Source of the DNA: an uncultured Alphaproteobacteria bacterium
GTDB lineage: Bacteria > Pseudomonadota > Alphaproteobacteria > Puniceispirillales > UBA1172
NCBI GenBank assembly: GCA_958431225.1
Contig: OY288107.1
Coordinates: forward strand, 1,329,501 to 1,393,500
Direction of reading: 5' to 3'
Length of the DNA: 64,000 bases
In this document: one piece after another, positions 26,470-34,914 of the stretch
Layout of the letters: each line of letters begins with the position of its first letter
How positions within the stretch are numbered: position 1 is the first letter of the stretch
The notes under the pieces: model-generated
What the model was told of the DNA's origin: nothing
Seen by the model: only the letters and a program-made list of their open reading frames with translations
Databases searched by the model: none
Program-made: the position numbers and the translations under genes

Positions 26470-26475
26470 GGTTCT
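26404..26475 (-). repeat. 24-bp tandem repeat, three copies, at the 5' end of the methyltransferase gene
   Basis: Units at 26404-26427, 26428-26451 and 26452-26475 differ by only a few bases (for example TTTGAACAACAATTGCATGG against TTTGAGCAACAATTGCATGG). Each encodes the eight-residue pattern R-x-x-Q-x-L-x-K. Because 24 is a multiple of three, gain or loss of a unit keeps the frame. The first copy also carries the ribosome-binding site and start region at its outer edge. Confidence 0.9.
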
Positions 26476-26574
26476 CTCCGTTTCAATGGGTCAATCTCCT
26501 CATGCTATATTGTCATTGTAATGATGCCTAGCAGATATTACAATCCTCTTTTAATGATGATGGGGATATTGGCG

Positions 26575-27018
26575 ATGCGCTATTTACATAGTATGGTTCG
26601 GGTGACGGATATTGAGGCGTCTTTGCGTTTTTGGTGTGATGGGTTGGGGTTGGTGGAGGTCTCGCGTAAGGATTACCCGCAAGGGCAATTTACTTTGATT
26701 TTTTTAGCGGCGCCTGTTGATGCCGATGGTGTGGCACGGCATAACGCGCCTGCTTTGGAATTGACGTTTAATTGGCATAGTGATGAGACTTATCAAAGTG
26801 GGCGTTCGTTTGGGCATCTTGCTTATGAGGTGGATGATATTTACGCGCTTTGCCAACATCTAAGCAACATGGGCGTGGTCATCAACCGCCCGCCTCGTGA
26901 TGGGCGGATGGCTTTTGTGCGCTCGCCTGATGGGATTTCGGTGGAATTATTGCAGAAAGGCGATGCCTTACCGCCTTCGGAGATTTGGCGTGATGCGCCG
27001 AATATTGGCGCATGGTGA
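26575..27018 (+). CDS. gloA: Glyoxalase I family protein (probable lactoylglutathione lyase)
   Basis: A 147-residue vicinal-oxygen-chelate protein. The expected metal ligands are present: His in MRYLHSMVRV, Glu in LELTFNW, His in FGHLAYEVDD and Glu in GISVELLQ. These are the glyoxalase I pattern, which converts the methylglyoxal-glutathione adduct to lactoylglutathione. The ATG at 26575 has GGGGA 8 bases upstream; a much longer frame from 26314 reads through the repeat region and is not believable. It overlaps the following MFS gene by 7 bases. Confidence 0.85.
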   Translation: MRYLHSMVRVTDIEASLRFWCDGLGLVEVSRKDYPQGQFTLIFLAAPVDADGVARHNAPALELTFNWHSDETYQSGRSFGHLAYEVDDIYALCQHLSNMGVVINRPPRDGRMAFVRSPDGISVELLQKGDALPPSEIWRDAPNIGAW

Positions 27019-28220
27019 TGCCAAGCAATACCCGCAATGTCGCGCTCCTCGCCGGGGCGCAAGCGGTGTTTATGACCACGGTCAATATCAATGTCATTGT
27101 TACTAGCCTTGTCGGGGTGATGATTGCACCCGAACCTTGGCTGGCGACTTTGCCCCTGTCGGCGATGTTTATTGCCTCTATGATAACGACTTTGCCCGCC
27201 TCTATGTTGATGGGGGTTTTTGGGCGGAAATCGGTGTTTATTTGGGCGGTTTTGGTCGGGATTGTGGCGTGTTTAGCCCAAGGCTTTGCGACCATCTGGG
27301 GGCATTTTCCTATGTATCTGCTGGCATCGGCTCTGTTGGGGATAACCAGCGGCACCGCGCAATTTTATCGCTACGCCGCCACGGATAATGCCGCTGAATC
27401 CGAAAAAGCGCGGGCTTTGTCGCTGGTGCTGGCGGGGGGTATTGCGGCGGCGATTGTCGGGCCTACCCTGTCGCGCATGACCTTTACCATTATTCCCGAG
27501 CATATCTATGCCGGGTGTTTTTTCGCCGCCGCCGCCGTGCAGATGAGCGCGCTATTTTTCCTGCCATTTTTGCGCATCACCCGCGTGGCAACCCCGGAAA
27601 AATCTGCCTTTTCGGTGGGCTGGTTGTTTCGTCAGCCTTATTTTATCGCCGGGCTCACCGCCGCCGCTTTGGGGTATGGTATTATGACCTTTATTATGAC
27701 GGCAACGCCTTTACAGATTGTGCATGGCGAACATATGGGCAACGATAGCAACGCCATTATTATTCAGTGGCACGTGCTGGCGATGTTGGTGCCGTCCTTG
27801 ATAACCGGGAGCCTGATTGTGCGTTATGGGGTGATGCCGATTTTGTGGTGCGGATTGGGGCTTTATCTAGCGATGATGGTGGTGACTTTGGCGGGGACGA
27901 GTTTTTGGCATTATATGATTACGCTGATTTTTTTGGGGCTGGGGTGGAATTTGTTGTTTGTTGGCGGCTCAAGCATCATCGCCCAAGCCTGCCCCCCTGA
28001 AGGGCGCGCCAAAACCCAAGGCATCGCCGATATGATGATTGTCGGTATGGTGGCACTAGCCTCATTGATGGCGGCGTGGTTTCACTATCTTTATGGCTGG
28101 CAAGTGATGATGGGGGTGGCGTTGGTGCTGGTGGGGGTGATTGCCGTGAGCCTCATAGTTGCAATGATTTATCAACCCGCATCTAGTCGCCCCACTAGCC
28201 ATTCCACTAACCGCCCGTAA
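27012..28220 (+). CDS. MFS transporter
   Basis: A 402-residue protein with about 12 membrane segments. The loop between segments 2 and 3 carries a weak MFS motif A ([11 protein letters not shown]), and [14 protein letters not shown] corresponds to the segment 4 region. The C-terminal half contains [20 protein letters not shown], a loop seen in alphaproteobacterial MFS proteins of the riboflavin/uncharacterised groups. Substrate is unknown. The start inside gloA suggests co-translation. The 3' end overlaps moaA by 14 bases in convergent direction. Confidence 0.8.
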   Translation: MVMPSNTRNVALLAGAQAVFMTTVNINVIVTSLVGVMIAPEPWLATLPLSAMFIASMITTLPASMLMGVFGRKSVFIWAVLVGIVACLAQGFATIWGHFPMYLLASALLGITSGTAQFYRYAATDNAAESEKARALSLVLAGGIAAAIVGPTLSRMTFTIIPEHIYAGCFFAAAAVQMSALFFLPFLRITRVATPEKSAFSVGWLFRQPYFIAGLTAAALGYGIMTFIMTATPLQIVHGEHMGNDSNAIIIQWHVLAMLVPSLITGSLIVRYGVMPILWCGLGLYLAMMVVTLAGTSFWHYMITLIFLGLGWNLLFVGGSSIIAQACPPEGRAKTQGIADMMIVGMVALASLMAAWFHYLYGWQVMMGVALVLVGVIAVSLIVAMIYQPASSRPTSHSTNRP

Positions 28221-29211
28221 CGCTCATGTGGCGGGCGGTGGCAGGCTTGTCATGGGTGCGGTCAATGATGAAATCATGCCCTTTGGGTTTGCGCGCGATG
28301 GCATCACAGATGGCGGCGTCTAGTGCTTCCGCCCCGCCCCCCCGCAAAGCATCGCGCAGATTGGCATGATCATCCTGCCCCAAACACATATAGAGCATAC
28401 CGGTGCAGGTCACGCGCACGCGGTTGCAGCTTTCGCAAAAATTATGCGTCATCGGCGTGATGAATCCCAATTTGCGCCCGGTTTCGGCGATGCGTACATA
28501 ACGTGCCGGCCCGCCGGTGCGGTAATCAATTTCTTGCAAAGTAAAACGCTGGCTGAGGCGGGTGCGCAGTTCTGACAGGGGCAGATATTGGTCGTGGCGA
28601 TAAACGCCGTCAAGTTCCCCCATGGGCATGACTTCAATAATGGTCATATCCAAAGCCGCATCCCCGCACCATGCCAGCATATCGCCCAATTCATCTTCAT
28701 TGAAATTTTTGAGCGCAACAGCGTTTATTTTCACCGCCAGCCCGACTTTTTGGGCGGTGCGGATGCCGTTTAAGACTTGGGCTAGGTCGCCGCGGCGGGT
28801 GATGGTGCGGAATTTATCGGCGTTGAGCGTATCAAGCGACACATTCACCCGCCGAACCCCCGCCCCATAAAGCGCCTCCGCCATATTGGCTAACTGACTG
28901 CCATTGGTGGTGATGGTGATTTCGTCCAAATTGCCTTTTTCCACTTCCGCGCCTAGATTTTGGATGAGCGCGATGATGTTGCGGCGGACTAGTGGCTCGC
29001 CACCGGTCAGGCGAATCTTGCGCGTCCCAAAAGCCATAAACCGCCGACACAACAGCTCAATTTCTTCCAAAGACAGCAATTCCGATTTCGGCAAAAACGT
29101 CATATTTTCCGCCATGCAATAAACACAGCGAAAATCACAGCGGTCGGTCACCGATACGCGCAGATAGCTAATCGCACGGCCATATGGGTCAAGGAGAGGT
29201 TTCGTATTCAT
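28207..29211 (-). CDS. moaA: GTP 3',8-cyclase MoaA
   Basis: Radical SAM enzyme of 334 residues that starts molybdenum cofactor synthesis by converting GTP to 3',8-cyclo-GTP. The SAM cluster motif is [10 protein letters not shown] (CxxxCxxC) near residue 25, followed by LTGGEPLVR. The second cluster uses [13 protein letters not shown] and the later Cys in LYMCLG. It ends in the essential GG pair. AGGATAGGG precedes the ATG. No Moco riboswitch-like leader is evident in the short space upstream. Confidence 0.96.
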   Translation of the reverse strand: MNTKPLLDPYGRAISYLRVSVTDRCDFRCVYCMAENMTFLPKSELLSLEEIELLCRRFMAFGTRKIRLTGGEPLVRRNIIALIQNLGAEVEKGNLDEITITTNGSQLANMAEALYGAGVRRVNVSLDTLNADKFRTITRRGDLAQVLNGIRTAQKVGLAVKINAVALKNFNEDELGDMLAWCGDAALDMTIIEVMPMGELDGVYRHDQYLPLSELRTRLSQRFTLQEIDYRTGGPARYVRIAETGRKLGFITPMTHNFCESCNRVRVTCTGMLYMCLGQDDHANLRDALRGGGAEALDAAICDAIARKPKGHDFIIDRTHDKPATARHMSVTGG

Positions 29212-29238
29212 AGCCCTATCCTAAAACATTTCCCGCGA

Positions 29239-29260
29239 AAAGTTTAGCGAAAGTTTAGCG
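29239..29260 (+). repeat. 11-bp direct duplication at the 3' end of gluQ
   Basis: AAAGTTTAGCG is present twice head to tail (29239-29249 and 29250-29260). The second copy contains the gluQ stop codon (minus strand), so the duplication looks like a slipped copy of the stop region. No function is suggested. Confidence 0.7.
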
Positions 29261-30124
29261 ACATTTTACCATAGTTGCGTAAATATCAGCACGGCGCATA
29301 CCATTTTCGCGCATTTGCCGTAGGCTCAGGGCATTTTCGCGCTTGGCTAGACGTGCGCCGTCATGGGTTGTGAGCAGTTGATGATGCACATAGCGGGGGG
29401 CGGGCAAGCCCAATAATTCCTGCAAGATGCGTTGCAACGGCACAGAAGGCAGTAAATCCGCCCCACGACTCACCAAACTGATGCCCATATCCGCATCATC
29501 CAACACCGTGCTGAGATGATAACTCGTGCCAATATCACGGCGGGCAATGACTTCATCGCCTATATTGGTGAGGTCAATGGCAATATCCCCATGCAGTAAA
29601 TCTGTGGCGTTGAGATGGGGGAATTGCGCCCGCACCGCTTCCATCCGCAACCGCCACGCCGGGGCATCGCCTCCTTCTTCACGGCGGGTTTTTTGGCGCG
29701 CATCAATGAGTTCGTCAGTATTTTCGGGCAGATGCGGGGCGGATAGCAACCCCGCCAATTCACGGCGACTGAGATAACACGGATAGATAAATCCTTGGGC
29801 TTTAAGTGCATCAAGCGCCTCACGGCTGGCGTTGAGATGCTGGCTTTGATAGCGAGGTTCGCCATCAAAACCTATGCCCATGAAATCCAAATCTTCAAAA
29901 ATCGCGCCGAAATAACGTTTGCGACAGCGGGTGGTGTCAATATCATCAATGCGGAGGCGTGCCTTGCCCCCGCTAGATTCTGCGAGTTCCACGGCAAATC
30001 GCGCCGAAAACACATGCCCAAGATGCAGATACCCCGAAGGCGAAGGCGCAAAGCGCGTGATTTCGCCAGTTTTGAGTTGCTTGACGAGTCCAGAGGGCAT
30101 AAAGCCATTTTTTGCAAGAATCAT
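29255..30124 (-). CDS. gluQ: Glutamyl-Q tRNA(Asp) synthetase
   Basis: A truncated glutamyl-tRNA synthetase paralogue (289 residues from the ATG at 30124) that attaches glutamate to queuosine in tRNA(Asp). It has FAPSPSGYLHLGH near residue 25 and the KMSKS equivalent ARLAKREN near residue 260, and it lacks the anticodon-binding domain, which defines the GluQRS family. The zinc-binding cysteines of the E. coli type are not all present: only YPCYLSRREL is seen. A start at 30100 is also possible. Longer frames to 30517 run antisense through the esterase gene. Confidence 0.87.
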   Translation of the reverse strand: MILAKNGFMPSGLVKQLKTGEITRFAPSPSGYLHLGHVFSARFAVELAESSGGKARLRIDDIDTTRCRKRYFGAIFEDLDFMGIGFDGEPRYQSQHLNASREALDALKAQGFIYPCYLSRRELAGLLSAPHLPENTDELIDARQKTRREEGGDAPAWRLRMEAVRAQFPHLNATDLLHGDIAIDLTNIGDEVIARRDIGTSYHLSTVLDDADMGISLVSRGADLLPSVPLQRILQELLGLPAPRYVHHQLLTTHDGARLAKRENALSLRQMRENGMRRADIYATMVKCR

Positions 30125-30179
30125 ATCGCCAGCGCGCCTTTTATCAGATAGAGTTCTACTCAAACTGAGTGAGAATACC

Positions 30180-30860
30180 ATGCCAACCATGATTCGCCAA
30201 TTTATCGCTGATTTTAGTGTGCTTATACAAGAGCCAGATAACAAAGCCGACCGCCTAATTATTTTACTACACGGCTGGGGTGCGGATGCTAGTGATTTGA
30301 TGGATTTAGCCCCCGCCTTATCGGCACGCTTCGAAAATGCTATCATCGCCGCCCCCGATGCCCCGCATGCGTGCAGTGCCAATCCCATGGGCAAAGAATG
30401 GTTTGATTTAAGCGGTGATGCTACCAAAATTGATAATGGTCCCGCCCAAGCCTTCCCGGCTTTACAAAAATTGCTAGAAACATTGATGGCACAATTTTCC
30501 CTCCCCCCCGAACGCATAGCACTGATGGGATTCTCCCAAGGCGCGATGATGGCGCTTTATACGAGCCTCCGCCTCACCGCACCTTTAGGGGCGGTGGTGA
30601 GCATGGCCGGGGCGTTGCTTGCAGTGGGCGCGCTAGAAAAAGCCATCACCGCCCGCCCGCCGATATTGCTGATTCACGGGGACGCCGATGAGGTCGTGCC
30701 ACCCCAAGCCATGACAATGGCAGAAACCATATTAAAATCGCAGCAAATTTCGGTAGAAATTATGTCGTGCGCCGGCGTCGGGCATGGCATCGCACCAGAG
30801 GCATTAACGCGCGCACTTGACTTTATCGGGGAAAAATTGGACGATGCTAAACATGGATAG
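30180..30860 (+). CDS. Phospholipase/carboxylesterase family protein (alpha/beta hydrolase)
   Basis: A 226-residue alpha/beta hydrolase of the acyl-protein thioesterase/carboxylesterase family. The oxyanion region is LLHGWGADASDL, the nucleophilic serine is in MGFSQGAMMAL near residue 122, the aspartate in LIHGDADEVVP near 169, and the histidine in GVGHGIAPE near 200. It lacks a signal peptide, so it should be cytoplasmic. The ATG at 30180 has only a weak ribosome-binding site. Natural substrate is unknown; short-chain esters or acylated lipids are typical. Confidence 0.85.
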   Translation: MPTMIRQFIADFSVLIQEPDNKADRLIILLHGWGADASDLMDLAPALSARFENAIIAAPDAPHACSANPMGKEWFDLSGDATKIDNGPAQAFPALQKLLETLMAQFSLPPERIALMGFSQGAMMALYTSLRLTAPLGAVVSMAGALLAVGALEKAITARPPILLIHGDADEVVPPQAMTMAETILKSQQISVEIMSCAGVGHGIAPEALTRALDFIGEKLDDAKHG

Positions 30861-30875
30861 GCAAGGACACATCCC

Positions 30876-31526
30876 ATGCTAGATATTAGCCCCCCCAGCC
30901 CCACTATGCGCGCGCATCAGGGCCTAGCCCCCGCCCTTGCCCTCAACGCCGATTTCCGCCCGCTTAGTTATTTCCCGCTATCCCTGTGGTCGTGGCAGGA
31001 CACCGTCAAGGCGGTGTTTTTGGAACGTGTGATGATTGTGTCGGAATATGAAACGGTGATTCGCTCGCCGACCATGCGCATGCGTCTGCCGAGCGTTATC
31101 GCGCTCAAAGATTACGTCCAGCAGAGCCGTTATCCGGTCTTCACGCGCTTTAATGTGTTTCTGCGCGACCGTTTCACCTGCCAGTATTGCAATCAAGGTT
31201 TTCCTGCCCCGGAATTGACTTTTGATCATGTGATTCCGCGTTCGCGTGGGGGGCGCACGGTTTGGGATAATGTGGTGGCGGCGTGTGGGAGTTGCAATTT
31301 GCAAAAGGCGAATAAACTGCCCGAGCAATGCGGGATGATTCCCCATATCATGCCCGAACGCCCTAGCACGTGGCAGCTGCAAGAAAACGGCAGGTGTTTC
31401 CCGCCTAATTATCTGCACGAAAGCTGGCTTGATTATCTCTATTGGGATAGCGAGCTGCGCGGCGACACCAACGAAACATGGGCAGATGTGGCGGGGGCAG
31501 AGGCAACAGGGGCGGGGCGCAATTAA
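30876..31526 (+). CDS. HNH endonuclease family protein (housekeeping type)
   Basis: A 216-residue protein with an HNH domain in residues about 95-145: CQYCNQGF and CGSCNLQKA give the zinc Cys pairs, and TFDHVIPRSRGGRTVWDNVVAAC, read at residues 115-138, supplies the HNH residues. The N-terminal half (ALNADFRPLSYFPLSLWSWQ and FNVFLRDRF) is shared by a very widespread group found in alphaproteobacteria and cyanobacteria. The group has no firmly established role; DNA repair or RNA processing is possible. It converges on coq7 with a 4-base overlap. Confidence 0.85.
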   Translation: MLDISPPSPTMRAHQGLAPALALNADFRPLSYFPLSLWSWQDTVKAVFLERVMIVSEYETVIRSPTMRMRLPSVIALKDYVQQSRYPVFTRFNVFLRDRFTCQYCNQGFPAPELTFDHVIPRSRGGRTVWDNVVAACGSCNLQKANKLPEQCGMIPHIMPERPSTWQLQENGRCFPPNYLHESWLDYLYWDSELRGDTNETWADVAGAEATGAGRN

Positions 31527-32059
31527 ACCCGTTCCGCTACCTTGATGGCAACACGGCATCCGGCTTGGATGACTCGGCGCATGATGGGATAGCCGATGGC
31601 TTTTTCGCCGTCATGGTCTTTGGCGATGTCGCGGTGTTCCAATTCTTCATCGCGGAAACGTTCTAGCGTTTTGACTAATGCGCCTTCATCTTGGTGCGAT
31701 TTTGGGATGGATTTGGCTTGGCGGTCGTAATGCGTGCCGATGACTTCTTCCACGGCAATCGTGCAAGCCATCGCTGCCTTTGTCCCCATAGCGGCGGTGA
31801 TAGCCCCCAACGCGAATCCCGCCCCATTCCAAAACGGCGACAGCAAGGACGGGCGCACTTCATATTCGTTTAAGAGCGCATCAAACGTGTCTAAATGTTC
31901 TTGTTCTTGGTCGCGCATGTGGCGGATTTCTTGGGCGACCGGGTGATTGCCTAGCACAGCTAACTGCCCTTCATAGATGCGCCTTGCGCCAGTTTCGCCA
32001 GCGTGATCCACGCGCAAGGCACGGCTGATTTCGTGTTGGTCAGAATAATTTTGGGGCAT
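31523..32059 (-). CDS. coq7: Demethoxyubiquinone hydroxylase, COQ7 family
   Basis: Di-iron monooxygenase of 178 residues that adds the C-6 hydroxyl in ubiquinone synthesis. Iron ligands are recognisable in RVDHAGETGARRIYEGQ, RDQEQEHLDTF, IAVEEVIGTHY and FRDEELEHRD, the standard pattern of glutamate and ExxH motifs in a four-helix bundle. The ATG at 32059 shares its first base with the dsbB stop (TAATG) and has AAGGAGA 8 bases upstream. UbiA of the same pathway lies at 54132-55055. Confidence 0.93.
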   Translation of the reverse strand: MPQNYSDQHEISRALRVDHAGETGARRIYEGQLAVLGNHPVAQEIRHMRDQEQEHLDTFDALLNEYEVRPSLLSPFWNGAGFALGAITAAMGTKAAMACTIAVEEVIGTHYDRQAKSIPKSHQDEGALVKTLERFRDEELEHRDIAKDHDGEKAIGYPIMRRVIQAGCRVAIKVAERV

Positions 32060-32547
32060 TAGCGTGTCTCCTTTAAGTGGCAATATGCGCTGATAAAGGC
32101 GAAAATTGCAAGCGCAAAACTTACCACAAAATTCCACCCCGCCATAGACACCCCCAAAAACGCCCAAGCGATTTCATTGCAAGGCACCGGATTGCGCGCC
32201 AGCAAGGCATCAAGCACGGCACTCGTATCGCCCCGCCAATCTATATTACCCGCACAGCCAGTCGGCGGGGCAAGCCAGCCACTTTCAACACCGCTATGCC
32301 ATAAGCCAAGCCCGGCACTGACCAACAGCACCGCCCCCATCAGCCATAACAATTCTTTTTTGCGTAGCACCCAAAACACCGCCAGCAACCCTAGCGCAAC
32401 CCAATGCGGGATGCGTTGCCAATAGCACATCTGACACGGCTCTAAACCGCCAATATATTGAAACCCATAAGCCCCCATCAGCATCAACGCACTGATGAGG
32501 GCGATGCAGAATAGCGCAACATGCGGTTGCATCAGCCCCGCCCTCAT
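32059..32547 (-). CDS. Disulfide bond formation protein B family (DsbB)
   Basis: Inner-membrane protein of 162 residues with four membrane segments. The first redox pair is EPCQMCYWQRIPHW (CxxC near residue 38) and the second PTGC with PVPCNEIAW, as in DsbB, which reoxidises DsbA and passes electrons to quinone. The ATG at 32547 overlaps the YqaA stop by 4 bases; a longer frame lies in that gene. The neighbour coq7 makes the quinone acceptor, a plausible functional link. Confidence 0.88.
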   Translation of the reverse strand: MRAGLMQPHVALFCIALISALMLMGAYGFQYIGGLEPCQMCYWQRIPHWVALGLLAVFWVLRKKELLWLMGAVLLVSAGLGLWHSGVESGWLAPPTGCAGNIDWRGDTSAVLDALLARNPVPCNEIAWAFLGVSMAGWNFVVSFALAIFAFISAYCHLKETR

Positions 32548-33122
32548 AGGGTCAGCACCCACCAGCACATGGCCATCAGCAACAAAAACACGCCCCCTAA
32601 CATGGTCAAGGCGATACGATTTGCCCGATAACGGATGATGGATGCCACCAACAAATAGCGCGTCCCCCGCCCAATGAGCGAGGTGATAATCAACGGCACC
32701 AAACCAACCCCCAAAAACCCGCCGGTAATCACGGTGATTTTATACGGGAACGGCGTATAGGCACCGATGAGAATCAACAGCCAGCCATGCCGATGAAAAC
32801 CTTCGCGCACCACCTCAACCCACTTGGTTTTGCCGAGCCATTCCACCATCAGCAAACCGCTTTCATAGCCAATAAACCACCCCAACACGCCCCCAAGCGT
32901 GGAAAACAGCGTCGCCACCATTGCCAAAAAAACAAAGCGCGACGGACGCGCCAGCACCATCACTGCCAGCATCGGGTCAATGGGGATGGGGAAAAATATA
33001 GATTCGATAAAGGCGAAAAATGCTAGCCACGCCGTCGCCATTTTGCGGCGGGCTAGGGCGAGCATGGTTTCGTTCCAATGGTGCAGACGGCTTTTCATAT
33101 TTGCGATAGATAGATAGGTCAT
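32544..33122 (-). CDS. YqaA/DedA-like membrane protein (SNARE-associated/VTT family)
   Basis: A protein of about 192 residues with the VTT-domain pattern: FAFIESIFFPIPIDPML near residue 35, GGVLGWFIGYESG near 75 and a long segment with PYKITVITGGFLGVG near 128. YqaA/DedA proteins affect membrane phospholipid transport and envelope stability. The start is uncertain (33122 or 33098), with no clear Shine-Dalgarno site. The frame extends upstream to 33224 only because the tRNA-Leu gene happens to be open; that extension must be rejected. Confidence 0.8.
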   Translation of the reverse strand: MTYLSIANMKSRLHHWNETMLALARRKMATAWLAFFAFIESIFFPIPIDPMLAVMVLARPSRFVFLAMVATLFSTLGGVLGWFIGYESGLLMVEWLGKTKWVEVVREGFHRHGWLLILIGAYTPFPYKITVITGGFLGVGLVPLIITSLIGRGTRYLLVASIIRYRANRIALTMLGGVFLLLMAMCWWVLTL

Positions 33123-33143
33123 GTTGCAAAACTCACTTACTAA

Positions 33144-33230
33144 TGGTGCGAGTGGAGAGACTCGAACTCTCAAGGTGTTGCCACCGGTGGATTTTGAATC
33201 CACTGCGTCTACCGATTCCGCCACACTCGC
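33144..33230 (-). tRNA. tRNA-Leu (CAA anticodon)
   Basis: An 87-base tRNA gene including an encoded 3' CCA. The acceptor arms GCGAGTG (33230-33224) and CACTCGC (33154-33148) pair fully. The anticodon stem GTGGA/TCCAC encloses the loop TTCAAAA, with anticodon CAA reading UUG. A long variable arm and the T-loop GTTCGAGTC are present, as expected for class II tRNA-Leu. It lies directly upstream of the YqaA gene and downstream of a strong promoter. Confidence 0.97.
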
Positions 33231-33247
33231 GTTAAAATGAAAAAATA

Positions 33248-33276
33248 ATTCTATGTCCTTTCTTGCAAAAAGTCAA
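33248..33276 (-). promoter_or_regulatory. Sigma-70-type promoter of tRNA-Leu
   Basis: On the minus strand TTGACT (33276-33271), a 17-base spacer and TAGAAT (33253-33248) give a near-consensus promoter. Transcription would begin about 10 bases before the tRNA 5' end. The -35 box overlaps the last codons of chaC. The YqaA-dsbB-coq7 genes downstream may be partly served by the same promoter. Confidence 0.7.
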
Positions 33277-33956
33277 TATCCTACTGAATGAGGATAAGCA
33301 ATAACCGCTTGATAGATGGCTTCAATATAGCGGTCTTTGATGCCTAAATCGCGCAATGCTTGGCGCGTTTCAATGAGGTAATCGCGCGCCGAGCCAGCAA
33401 AGCCACTAGCGGTGGCAATCATGCGCGTTTTTTCCATTAAACAACGTTCGGCAAAATAGCTCGTATGTTGGCGGTTGATGACGAAAGCGATGGCTTGGCA
33501 CGAAATTTCGGGCGCATGAAACCGCACGAAACGCGGCTGATACGAGGCGTTAATCATCTCCCGCCGCCATAGCAGGTCAAGTTCGTGGATGACATCATCC
33601 CCGGCAACTTTCAAAGCCATGCCCACGCACGAGCCGCTATAATCCAGCCCTAGCACTAGCCCCGGATTCCCCGGCGCACCCCGCCCGACCTCGGTTTTGA
33701 GGCAGAAACGGCGGTGATACCCATAAATGCGCCCGAGATATTTTTCGGACACTTGAATCACCGGATTCCACAATAACGAGCCATAGCCAAACACCCAAAT
33801 ATCCCCGCGATAATCATCAGGGATAAGCGTCCGCCTTGATGCTAGTAAATCTTCATCGCTCAAAATGCTATTGTCCGCCCCGCGTTCCCGCACTAATTTC
33901 TGCACGAGTTTATCGTTGAGGGCATCGCGGGTAATAAAATGGCTTTTGGCATCCAT
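33273..33956 (-). CDS. chaC: Gamma-glutamylcyclotransferase, ChaC family
   Basis: A 227-residue protein with the family's substrate loop WVFGYGSLLWNP near residue 55 and the catalytic glutamate region ELDLLWRREM near 128. ChaC enzymes degrade glutathione to 5-oxoproline and Cys-Gly. The last bases of the gene contain the -35 box of tRNA-Leu. Its ATG overlaps the mscS stop by one base (TAATG). The organism's glutathione synthesis gene gshA lies at 55857. Confidence 0.92.
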   Translation of the reverse strand: MDAKSHFITRDALNDKLVQKLVRERGADNSILSDEDLLASRRTLIPDDYRGDIWVFGYGSLLWNPVIQVSEKYLGRIYGYHRRFCLKTEVGRGAPGNPGLVLGLDYSGSCVGMALKVAGDDVIHELDLLWRREMINASYQPRFVRFHAPEISCQAIAFVINRQHTSYFAERCLMEKTRMIATASGFAGSARDYLIETRQALRDLGIKDRYIEAIYQAVIAYPHSVGY

Positions 33957-34789
33957 TATTCGGCACCTTTAATCAGGCGCACTTCGCGTTGCGGGTAGGG
34001 GATGTTGATGCCGGCTTTATCAAGTGTCGGTTTCAATAGGCGCATCATATCCCAATACAGATCCCAATATACATTGACCTCAGCATAAAGGCGCAGGCGC
34101 ACGATGATGGCACTATCGGCATAATTCACCACCAAAAATTGCGGTTCAGGGTCGTCCAAAACCCGCTTATCTTTGGTTAGATTCAAGAGCGCCGATTCTA
34201 CATGCGCGAGGTCGCTTGCGTAATCAATGCCAATATCTAAATCCATACGGCGCGTATTGTGTTTAGAATGGTTGATGATGGTGCTACCCCAAATGGACGA
34301 ATTCGGCACCGAAATATAGATATTGTCAAAGGTATTAATGATGGTGGAAAATAAACCAATCTCATCCACCGTCCCCGAAACGCCGCCGCTTTCAATCCAG
34401 TCGCCCAATTTGAACGGACGCAGAAATAACAGCATCACCCCCGCCGCCACATTAGATAAAGTCCCCTGCAAAGCCAAGCCAATCGCCAACCCCGCCGCAC
34501 CGATGACCGCGATGATGGAGGTGGTTTCAATGCCAAAACTACCCAACCCCGCCACCAATGCCACCAGCAAAATGGCATAGCGCACAATCGCCGCAAACAC
34601 TGGCACCAAGGTGCTGTCAAAACTTTTGACCTTGCCTATTTTACGGCGGATGAGGTTAGCGATGCGCCCGCTTAACCAGATGCCGATGAAAATAATGGCG
34701 ATGCCGGCGGCGAAATCCCCCAAATAGCCAATAATGCTTTCGGCGAATGTTGAGGTCAGTAAGGCTTCCATCTTTTCTAAAATCCCCAT
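33956..34789 (-). CDS. mscS: Small-conductance mechanosensitive channel MscS
   Basis: Channel protein of about 277 residues with three membrane segments and the pore-lining segment rich in Ala and Gly: VIGAAGLAIGLALQGTLSN near residue 95, followed by LRPFKLGDWIE, the classic MscS signature. The beta domain and the C-terminal alpha/beta domain follow. The ATG at 34789 is the best match to family length; longer frames overlap ribF. It protects cells from osmotic downshift. chaC follows directly. Confidence 0.92.
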   Translation of the reverse strand: MGILEKMEALLTSTFAESIIGYLGDFAAGIAIIFIGIWLSGRIANLIRRKIGKVKSFDSTLVPVFAAIVRYAILLVALVAGLGSFGIETTSIIAVIGAAGLAIGLALQGTLSNVAAGVMLLFLRPFKLGDWIESGGVSGTVDEIGLFSTIINTFDNIYISVPNSSIWGSTIINHSKHNTRRMDLDIGIDYASDLAHVESALLNLTKDKRVLDDPEPQFLVVNYADSAIIVRLRLYAEVNVYWDLYWDMMRLLKPTLDKAGINIPYPQREVRLIKGAE

Positions 34790-34914
34790 GAAAAAATGCC
34801 ATCCTAGCGCATATTTTTCGCTATGACTAGCCAAAGCCATTGCTTTACGGCAAATCCTCATTATATTGCCAAAGCAACCCGATTCTTTATTGAGAAATCC
34901 CCGAGAAACTTTTG

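Noticed and set aside
26314-26574. Longer N-terminus of the glyoxalase gene
   Set aside because: It reads antisense through the methyltransferase 5' end and its 24-bp repeats; the family start is at 26575.
29212-29254. Molybdenum-cofactor riboswitch upstream of moaA
   Set aside because: The gap is only about 43 bases and shows no such structure.
30125-30517. Long 5' extension of gluQ
   Set aside because: It is antisense to the esterase gene and has no resemblance to tRNA synthetases.
33123-33224. N-terminal extension of the YqaA protein
   Set aside because: Those codons are the antisense-free readthrough of the tRNA-Leu gene; the acceptor and anticodon arms are unambiguous.
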